This document shows positions 1 through 5,422 of a stretch of 5,702 nt of DNA, piece by piece (the stretch's first letter is position 1; each line of letters starts with the position of its first letter). The notes under the pieces were generated by a model. It searched no databases. It saw only the letters and a program-made list of their open reading frames with translations, and had not been told where the DNA came from. Origin of the DNA: Planctomycetota bacterium (GTDB lineage: Bacteria; Planctomycetota; Phycisphaerae; UBA1845; CAIVHJ01); contig JADFJZ010000130.1 of the NCBI GenBank assembly GCA_022565195.1, positions 1 through 5,702 on the forward strand. The letters run 5' to 3'. The position numbers and the translations under genes are program-made.

Positions 1-101
1 TGGATGATCCGCTGAGCTGTGTCGCCCGGGGAACCAGCGTGTATCTCGAGAATCTCTCGACTTGGAAGGACACGCTCGAATCAGACGTGGACGAATACTG
101 A
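1..101 (+). CDS. mreB: MreB, rod shape-determining actin homologue (3' end only)
   Basis: Only the last 32 codons are present, in the frame that starts at base 3 and stops with TGA at 99-101. The peptide begins DDPLSCVARGTSVYLENL and ends SDVDEY. The DPL(S/T)CVARGT segment is the conserved C-terminal part of MreB (compare EDPLTCVARG in the Escherichia coli protein), and the short acidic tail varies between lineages. MreB forms filaments under the inner membrane that guide lateral peptidoglycan synthesis. The identification is supported by mreC starting 76 bases downstream on the same strand, the usual mreBC order. The rest of the gene lies to the left of the window. Confidence 0.88.
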   Translation, partial: DDPLSCVARGTSVYLENLSTWKDTLESDVDEY

Positions 102-114
102 CCCGCGGGGGGCT

Positions 115-156
115 GCCGTCAGGACCGCTGGACGGCTGATTGCGCGTCGAATCAGC
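115..156 (+). other. Overlapping inverted repeats in the mreB-mreC spacer
   Basis: Two perfect inverted repeats share bases. GCCGTC at 115-120 pairs with GACGGC at 131-136 (6 bp, 10-base loop), and GCTGATT at 135-141 pairs with AATCAGC at 150-156 (7 bp, 8-base loop). They overlap at 135-136, so both stems cannot form fully at once. The second is followed only by GTTTCG, not a U-tract, so it is not a convincing intrinsic terminator. It could be an mRNA processing or stability element or a weak attenuator between mreB and mreC, or chance in GC-rich DNA. Confidence 0.3.
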
Positions 157-177
157 GTTTCGTAACGATCAATTCTC

Positions 178-1086
178 ATGTCTCACCGAGCAACCAGGAA
201 ACGAGCCCGGTATCGCAATATCGCCGTGGCGGCGAGCATCTCCGCCGTTGTCCTCATCGTGACCAGCCGGCTTACGGGCGGCGTCAGTGGTCTGATGCAG
301 GCGCTGGTTCCGGTGCAGCATGCGATGTCTTCCGTGGTCTCGATGGACGGCGGCCGGGCGGTCCAACTGAGTCCCGAGGAGTCCGGCAGAATCGGGCGGA
401 GGATCACTGCTTACCAGCAGCGGTTGGCCTCGATGCACGTTCGCATCGAGGATCTCATGCAACAAAACGCTGAGCTGCGCGGTATTCGAGACCTGGGATA
501 CGCACAGGGGCGGCTGATCCGCGCCCGGGTCGTCGCCGGCGACAGCTTACCCTGGCGCCAGAGCCGGTTGCTGGACCAGGGCACATTGGCGGGCGTCGCG
601 GGGGGGGACGCCGTGGTGTCCGGGTTCTTCGTGGACGTCGGCGAAGAGGATAATGTACTCGACGGCATGACCGTCCTGGCGGGAGAATCGCTCATCGGCG
701 AAGTCATCGACGCCAGCACGCATACCGCCCGTGTGTTGCTCTTGACCGACCCCGCTTCGCGGCCCAGGGCGGTTCGCCTGGCGCGGTCCACGCCGGAAGG
801 CTTCGAGATCGTCCCTTCGCAGTTCGTGTTGCGGGGTGCCGGGGGCCACAGCATGATGATCGACGGAGTCGAGCACGGCTTGATTGACCAGGCCACCATT
901 CAAGTGGGCGACGTGGTCCTGACCTCGACCTCGGACGATCGGCTGCCGGTTCCGGTTGTGATCGGCACGATCACGAGGGTGCGCCGTGAAGACGACAACG
1001 CCGCCCTGTATAACCTGCTGGTCAAGCCCGCAGTGGACGCGCGGAAACTCGCACACGTCTACATTGTGGACACCTCGCGGCGATAA
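178..1086 (+). CDS. mreC: MreC, rod shape-determining protein
   Basis: A 302-residue protein of normal MreC length and architecture. It has a basic cytoplasmic N-terminus (residues 1-13, rich in Arg), one membrane helix at about 14-30 (NIAVAASISAVVLIVTS), a predicted coiled coil at about 66-105, and a periplasmic beta-rich MreC domain from about 112 to 298. Family features are RARVVAGDSLPWRQ (115-128), followed by a D-Q-G-x-x-x-G-V stretch (133-140), GESLIGEVID (169-178), and HTARVLLLTDPASR (182-195), the conserved block ending in the tD motif. MreC dimers link MreB to the PBP2/RodA synthase. The start is the first ATG after an in-frame TAA at 163-165; there is no clear Shine-Dalgarno before it, so translation may depend on mreB or be leaderless. 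A run of eight G (600-607) encodes Ala-Gly-Gly without disrupting the frame. mreD, the usual next gene, is absent. Confidence 0.93.
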   Translation: MSHRATRKRARYRNIAVAASISAVVLIVTSRLTGGVSGLMQALVPVQHAMSSVVSMDGGRAVQLSPEESGRIGRRITAYQQRLASMHVRIEDLMQQNAELRGIRDLGYAQGRLIRARVVAGDSLPWRQSRLLDQGTLAGVAGGDAVVSGFFVDVGEEDNVLDGMTVLAGESLIGEVIDASTHTARVLLLTDPASRPRAVRLARSTPEGFEIVPSQFVLRGAGGHSMMIDGVEHGLIDQATIQVGDVVLTSTSDDRLPVPVVIGTITRVRREDDNAALYNLLVKPAVDARKLAHVYIVDTSRR

Positions 1087-1205
1087 TTCGCAAGTGATTT
1101 TGCACTGAGTTATTCTGGCCGGCCTGTTCCCATTGGAGATTCAGGAGCGAGGCAGTCCCGCCGAGGGATACCGCGCCGCAAGACGACACGCCGCCCGTCC
1201 GATAT

Positions 1206-1262
1206 CGCAGGCCGATGCAGGTTGCTCCTGGAATGCGAAGTGCCGATTTCACGCAGGCCGAT
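1206..1262. repeat. 11-bp direct repeat CGCAGGCCGAT, two copies
   Basis: CGCAGGCCGAT occurs at 1206-1216 and again at 1252-1262, identical at all 11 positions and 46 bases apart start to start. The flanks do not match, so this is not part of a longer duplication. Placed 115-170 bases before the HD-GYP start codon, it could be a pair of regulator binding sites. No function can be assigned from sequence alone. Confidence 0.4.
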
Positions 1263-1263
1263 A

Positions 1264-1296
1264 ACGATCGAAACGCCGCCGCCATTCATCGATCGT
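1264..1296. promoter_or_regulatory. 8-bp inverted repeat, possible operator
   Basis: ACGATCGA (1264-1271) and TCGATCGT (1289-1296) are exact reverse complements separated by 17 bases. It directly follows the second copy of the direct repeat. The spacing would suit a dimeric DNA-binding protein better than an RNA hairpin, but each arm contains the palindrome CGATCG, so part of the symmetry is intrinsic. I consider it suggestive only. Confidence 0.22.
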
Positions 1297-1358
1297 AACG
1301 TACTACATCGATGGTCCCGATAGTATTCTCAGCGTCTCTGCACAATCACTGTAGAAGC

Positions 1359-1363
1359 AGGAG
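1359..1363 (+). promoter_or_regulatory. Ribosome binding site for the HD-GYP gene
   Basis: AGGAG lies 12 bases before the ATG at 1376. The spacing is a little longer than optimal, but it is the only good Shine-Dalgarno match near the start and supports that ATG. Confidence 0.5.
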
Positions 1364-1375
1364 CAGACACTTTCC

Positions 1376-2617
1376 ATGCCGATCTGCCTGAATGTTGAAG
1401 AACTCAGACCAGGCATGCAGCTGTACCAGGCTGTGTGCAATGACTACATCGTCTTACTCCCGCCGGGCAAGATTCTGGATCAGCGCGACGTGGATGCCCT
1501 GCGGCGTAAGTATCCCGACATGAACATTAAGATCGCGGATCCGTTGCTGGATGATGTAGCCGAGTTCCAGGACGACAGCAAGGACCGCGATACGGCGATG
1601 CGGACGCAGGCAACGATGCACAAGGCGTTGGGCAATGTCCGTAAGAAGCTCTCCGGCCGAGCGGAGATTCGATCCGCGGACGTACTGAGCCTGAAGCAGG
1701 CGACAGCGGAAGTGATGCAGTATCTCAAAGACAACCCCGTCACGGCCATTTTGCTGGAGAAGACACACGACAGCGACACTTACCTGCAAGAGCACTCCTC
1801 GAACGTGTTCTATGTGTCGATGGTCGTCGGCAACTCCATCAAGCAATACATTCTGGATGAGCGGGAGCGCCTGAGCAAGTCCACCCGGCTGGAGCGCACC
1901 TATGCCCTGAATCTGACGCCCCTGGCCATGGGCTGTCTGCTTCAGGACATCGGCATGTTGAGTTTGAAGGATATTTACAACGCGGTTGGTGAGTTGACGG
2001 CGGAACAGCGCAGGCGATTGCAGCAGCACCCGCTCATTGGCGAGAAGATGTTGCCCCAGACGCTTTCCTCCGTGGCCCGCATGGTCGTTCGGACGCATCA
2101 TGAGAACTTCAACGGCACGGGATACCCCAACCAAATTTCGGGCGAGAAACTGCACGTGTTCTCGAGGATCATCCGTATCGCGGACGCATTTGATGCCGCG
2201 ACCTCGCCGCGCATCTACAAGAAGGCCAAGTCGGTGGTTCGCGTGCTGTGGGAGATGGTCGACGGCCCGACACGAGAGCACTTCGACCCGGTGATCACCA
2301 AGGTGCTGAGCCACATGCTTCATCCTTTCCCCGTCGGCTCGAAAGTCACACTCAGCAACGGCATGACGGCAGTGGTGGTGCGCCGGAACCGCAAAGCGCC
2401 GTTTCGACCGCTGGTGATCATCGCGTTCGACAAGACGGGGCAGCGCCTTCCCAAAGAGCAACTCAAGCCGCCGATCAACCTGCAGGAACACGGAGATTTG
2501 AAGATCGTTTCCTTCAACGGTGAAGACTTGTCCTACCTCGGCACGACGTCTGCAATCCCAGCCGACGCCAATCAGCCCAAAGAACGCAGCGAGTTGTTCG
2601 CATACGCATATCCCTAA
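1376..2617 (+). CDS. HD-GYP domain protein with degenerate HD dyad (c-di-GMP signalling family)
   Basis: A 413-residue soluble protein. Residues 1-55 resemble the N-terminal module common in HD-GYP proteins (VEELRPGMQL, then LPPGKILDQRDVDALRRKYP). The HD-GYP domain spans about 135-290: H140 in EHSSNV, the helix LLQDIGM (188-194), LTAEQ (207-211), QHPLIGEKML (217-226), HHENFNGTGYP (241-251), D270 in RIADAFDA and the PRIYKK segment (278-283). A C-terminal extension with FPVGSKVTLSNG (318-329) and a FRPLV strand is also typical of these proteins. HD-GYP enzymes hydrolyse cyclic di-GMP with a two- or three-metal site. Here the HD motif itself reads Q190-D191 and the following Lys is M194, so one metal ligand is missing; the GYP motif, second-half histidines and D270 remain. 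It may be a weak or inactive enzyme, or a c-di-GMP sensor. No membrane segment or receiver domain is present, so its input is unknown. Confidence 0.9.
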   Translation: MPICLNVEELRPGMQLYQAVCNDYIVLLPPGKILDQRDVDALRRKYPDMNIKIADPLLDDVAEFQDDSKDRDTAMRTQATMHKALGNVRKKLSGRAEIRSADVLSLKQATAEVMQYLKDNPVTAILLEKTHDSDTYLQEHSSNVFYVSMVVGNSIKQYILDERERLSKSTRLERTYALNLTPLAMGCLLQDIGMLSLKDIYNAVGELTAEQRRRLQQHPLIGEKMLPQTLSSVARMVVRTHHENFNGTGYPNQISGEKLHVFSRIIRIADAFDAATSPRIYKKAKSVVRVLWEMVDGPTREHFDPVITKVLSHMLHPFPVGSKVTLSNGMTAVVVRRNRKAPFRPLVIIAFDKTGQRLPKEQLKPPINLQEHGDLKIVSFNGEDLSYLGTTSAIPADANQPKERSELFAYAYP

Positions 2618-2695
2618 TCCGTGAAATACGTTTCTCCGGCCAAGAAGCAGATCGAAGGTCACCTGCGCGCCGCGCCGAATCGTGAGGTCCGGTGC
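2618..2695. other. Convergent intergenic gap
   Basis: A 78-base spacer between the ends of the rightward HD-GYP gene and the leftward ccsA gene. I looked for a shared bidirectional terminator and found none: there is a GC-rich alternating stretch near 2667-2679 but no stable stem followed by a T-run on either strand. Confidence 0.5.
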
Positions 2696-4462
2696 CTATG
2701 CGTAGCTGTGCAGGCCGGTGATGACGAAGTTGACCACGATCCAATTGAAGAGCATGACGCCGCAGCCGATGCAGGCCAGCACGGCGGTCCACAGGGCTTT
2801 GTCACGGACTTTGAGCCGGACGTGAACCAGCAACAGGAACACGAGGAAGGTGTTCAGCGCGAAGACTTCCTTCGGATCCCAGCCCCAGGGCCGGCCCCAG
2901 GAGTGGTCGGCCCAGATCGCGCCCATGCACAACCCAGTCCAGAGGAGCACGAATGAAAGCTCCATCAGCACCATGGTCGCCCCGTCGAGCACTTGCCCGT
3001 AACCTGGGCTCTTGGCCTTGACGAACGGCTTGGCCGCCGCTCCAGCAAGAATAATCTGGCCGGCGCCGCCGGAGCGGGCGTATTCGTCATTGCCGCCGAA
3101 AATGCGGTAGCCCAGGTAGAGCAACGCCGTGATCGTCGCCATGCCGATCAGGCAATAGGAAAAGATGATCACATTCGTGTGAATGTAAAGCCAGACGTCG
3201 TTGAGAACAGGCATGATGTGGTTGATGTCTGAGGTGAGCGCCACCGGCATGAAATGGCTGCACATCATGGCCACCATCGCACACACCGCCGAGCCGAGCG
3301 CGAACAGGTTTCGCATTGCGGATTTGCGAACCAGGAACTCCATAATCAACGCTGCCACGGCGCCGAACCAAGTCGCGGCGATAATGGCCTCGAACATGTT
3401 CGAGTTCGGAATTCGACCGGACAGATACCAGCGGATACCGATCGACGTGGTGTGCAGCCCGAAAGCCGCGAGAAAGAACACCAGTCCGACGCGCCGGGCC
3501 CACAGCCAATGGTAAATCACGGACATCAACAGCGGAACGACGGCCAGCAGGTAGATCATCCAGATCCAGACCATCGCTTTGTAGCGGACGTACCAGCTTT
3601 CCAGTTGCAGCTTCTCGGCGGCGGGATATAGGTGCGGATTCAACTTTGCCAGGTCATCAGCCAAGCCGGCCAGCGCGCGATTGACTGCCGGCGCATCCTG
3701 TCGCTGCCACGCGGCGGCCAAACCGAGCCAGCCGCTCGCGACGCTGTCTTGTAGCTTGGGATCGAGGTCGGGAATGGTGACGCGGCGGCGCATGTCGGCG
3801 TGAGCGGCGTCCTGAGGGGCGCGGGCGGATTGCCACAGGCTATCGACGGACAGCCAGGCCTGTTGCCGATCCTCACCCGGGGGCGGCATGACGCGCAGGT
3901 TGCCGGCCAGCGTGCCGGGCAGGCGCACGAACGTCGCATCGCGGACCGCGTCCACGAACTTGGCGGTGCGGATCAAATCGCGCGACATTTCGTCGAGCAG
4001 GGCATTCACTTCAGGGCGGGCCAGCCACTCCGGCGAGATCAGCCCGACCTTATTGAAACGGGTCAGCCGATCCGCCGGGATCGCCGGGTCGTTGGCCAGC
4101 CGTTGGGCGATGCGTTTCCGCATGTCCTTGTGCTTGACGTAAATGATTTCGGCTCTGTCGTAAGCATCGGGCCGGAACATCATGTCCAGATAAGTGAACT
4201 CGCTGGGTTGGCCGTTGATCAGTCTGGGGCCGGTCACGAATTTCGTCATGGTGCGGGCGTAGGAATCGAAGGACTTGAGCCGCCCGTTGTGTTGCACCGC
4301 GATGCTGGAGAGCGCCGAGAGATCCACGGCGAGCGAAAAATCGGACTGAATCACATCGTCGGATCGGCCTGATGACATCCACATGATGGCCAGGAGCAGG
4401 GTACACCCTGCAACGGTTCCGACCATGCCTTTTGATGTGGCGGCGAGTCGTCTATTCTTCAT
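2696..4462 (-). CDS. ccsA: CcsA/ResC, cytochrome c maturation haem-handling protein (System II)
   Basis: A 588-residue membrane protein that, with ResB, exports haem and attaches it to apocytochrome c outside the cytoplasmic membrane. Residues 12-29 are a membrane anchor; about 30-290 form an extracytoplasmic region beginning with AVQHNGRLKSFDSYAR (55-70), a version of the (P)VQxxGRxKPLDTxAR motif of long CcsA proteins. About eight membrane helices follow from 296. The CcsA core shows GRIPNSNMFEAI (349-360) and the WWD haem motif, with W517, W522, W526, W528 and D529 in WGRPWGWDPKE (522-532). H428 before and H585 after WWD (in GLHSY) fit the external haem-ligand histidines, and H547 (LLLVHVRL) fits the intramembrane histidine. 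The core looks complete. The ATG lies 6 bases after the resB stop with only a weak AAAGTGA-like Shine-Dalgarno, so co-transcription and probably coupled translation are likely. Calling the N-terminal half a ResB-derived piece would be inference. Confidence 0.93.
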   Translation of the reverse strand: MKNRRLAATSKGMVGTVAGCTLLLAIMWMSSGRSDDVIQSDFSLAVDLSALSSIAVQHNGRLKSFDSYARTMTKFVTGPRLINGQPSEFTYLDMMFRPDAYDRAEIIYVKHKDMRKRIAQRLANDPAIPADRLTRFNKVGLISPEWLARPEVNALLDEMSRDLIRTAKFVDAVRDATFVRLPGTLAGNLRVMPPPGEDRQQAWLSVDSLWQSARAPQDAAHADMRRRVTIPDLDPKLQDSVASGWLGLAAAWQRQDAPAVNRALAGLADDLAKLNPHLYPAAEKLQLESWYVRYKAMVWIWMIYLLAVVPLLMSVIYHWLWARRVGLVFFLAAFGLHTTSIGIRWYLSGRIPNSNMFEAIIAATWFGAVAALIMEFLVRKSAMRNLFALGSAVCAMVAMMCSHFMPVALTSDINHIMPVLNDVWLYIHTNVIIFSYCLIGMATITALLYLGYRIFGGNDEYARSGGAGQIILAGAAAKPFVKAKSPGYGQVLDGATMVLMELSFVLLWTGLCMGAIWADHSWGRPWGWDPKEVFALNTFLVFLLLVHVRLKVRDKALWTAVLACIGCGVMLFNWIVVNFVITGLHSYA

Positions 4463-4468
4463 GAGCGG

Positions 4469-5422
4469 TCACTTTCTGTTGAATTTCCCCGCGCCGACTG
4501 GTTCCGGCTTTTGCGCGGCCGAGTTTTCTGTCGGCGGGGCGGCTCGGCCTGCCGTTTCCTGATCCTGCTTGACTTGCGCATACGTTTCCAATCGCCGCCG
4601 GCGGATGATGGTCGGTTTGACGTAGAACGCGAATAGCATGCCCGCGACTGCGATACACACGCCCGTAAGCTGAATGTAGACTCCGTTGCGATTGCCGACC
4701 CCGACGCCGGTGTAGTTCAGGCCGCCATAGCCGCGACGGGGCGCATCCCAGGTCGATTGGAAGAACCACCACCCGTCCCGCTGGGCGGGCTCGTTCAAGC
4801 TCATGCTCATTGGCTCGGACCATTCTCCAGCCGCGTCTGCGAAGCGCAATTGGCTGATGTAGTTTCGGATGTTGCTGTTGGTTCCGATCAGGCCGCCCTG
4901 GTGTGTGAGCAGTGTGAAATCATCCAGCGTGACGGGTGCCGGGAAGGCATGGCGTCCGCGCGAAAACATCAGCTCGATGTGCCGTCCGTCGGGCAGGTGG
5001 AGATCGCGTGGCGCGTACATGCGGCGCCCTGGCATGTCGAACTGCTGGTCCGGAAACGCCCACTGGTTGTACGGCAGCCACAGGCTGCGGGTCCAATCGG
5101 CTGCCGACAGTGTCACGCGGATCATCGAATTCAGACGCATCCTCATGGCGCTCCCGTCGCGCCTCTGTCGCGGAACGATGCGGGGCAGAGCGACCGGGCG
5201 ACCGTTGCGATAGAAATACGTGACCCGGAGCGTCATGCCGGCCGCCAGGGTCGCGTTTTCGCCCACCGCTGCGGTATGCCGTTGGATCCGGCCGGTGCCG
5301 GGGTTAGCCAGGATCGTCAGGCCCATCGGCTCCGGACCGGCGACGACGGTAATGGGCGGCGGCGGGGCTATTCTCGCTGTTATTGCAGGGATTTTTGGGA
5401 TAGTTATAAAACACTCTGACAA
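4469..5422 (-). CDS. resB: ResB-like cytochrome c biogenesis protein, 5'-truncated
   Basis: The longest reading frame gives 317 residues from a TTG at 5422 (in-frame stop at 5432-5434). From about residue 30 it matches the extracytoplasmic C-terminal part of ResB as seen in planctomycete-type proteins: LWLPYNQWAFPDQQF (114-128), LPDGRHIELMFSRGRH (143-158), LDDFTLLTHQGG (166-177), NEPAQRDGWWFFQSTWD (210-226) and GLNYTGVGVGNRNG (234-247). One membrane helix (about 248-267) and a basic KPTIIRRRRLE tail follow. ResB works with the adjacent CcsA in haem delivery. Full ResB proteins also have several N-terminal membrane helices, one carrying a haem-ligating histidine; none is encoded here. Residues 1-26 (proline-rich, AT-richer DNA) are probably not native, so the true break is near 5340-5350. 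ATG codons at 5326 and 5236 are alternative starts. It may be a pseudogene fragment, a reduced protein, or an assembly artefact. Confidence 0.8.
   Translation of the reverse strand: MSECFITIPKIPAITARIAPPPPITVVAGPEPMGLTILANPGTGRIQRHTAAVGENATLAAGMTLRVTYFYRNGRPVALPRIVPRQRRDGSAMRMRLNSMIRVTLSAADWTRSLWLPYNQWAFPDQQFDMPGRRMYAPRDLHLPDGRHIELMFSRGRHAFPAPVTLDDFTLLTHQGGLIGTNSNIRNYISQLRFADAAGEWSEPMSMSLNEPAQRDGWWFFQSTWDAPRRGYGGLNYTGVGVGNRNGVYIQLTGVCIAVAGMLFAFYVKPTIIRRRRLETYAQVKQDQETAGRAAPPTENSAAQKPEPVGAGKFNRK

Larger units (their letters stand above)
1087..1375. other. Non-coding gap between mreC and the HD-GYP gene
   Basis: A 289-base stretch in which I see no credible gene. The only candidate reading frame (opposite strand, about 1022-1285) has no family resemblance and runs into mreC. 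No strong terminator follows mreC: the small stems near 1090-1106 have only 4 bp. The gap probably holds the end of the mre transcript and the promoter of the HD-GYP gene, together with the direct and inverted repeats listed separately. Confidence 0.6.

Noticed and set aside
1090..1106. Small hairpins just after mreC (GCAA/TTGC and AGTG/CACT)
   Set aside because: The stems have only 4 bp, compete with each other and have no T-run after them, so I do not call a terminator.
1117..1124. GGCCGGCC palindrome downstream of mreC
   Set aside because: An 8-bp GC palindrome is expected by chance in this composition, and the symmetry does not extend outward.
1022..1285. Leftward 87-codon frame covering the mreC-HD-GYP gap
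   Set aside because: It has no family resemblance, extends into the end of mreC and lacks a convincing start region.
1454..2662. Long (402-codon) open frame opposite the HD-GYP gene
   Set aside because: It mirrors the codon periodicity of the HD-GYP gene, its translation is rich in His, Arg and Gln without any recognisable motif, and the sense strand has unmistakable family motifs.
3800..4372. 190-codon frame opposite the N-terminal half of ccsA
   Set aside because: Composition (Gly, Arg, His rich) is what an antisense frame in GC-rich DNA gives, and the ccsA frame there carries the NGRLKSFDSYAR motif.
4757..5419. 220-codon frame opposite resB
   Set aside because: It overlaps the well-supported ResB motifs throughout, and its translation shows no domain pattern or membrane segments; it is an antisense shadow.
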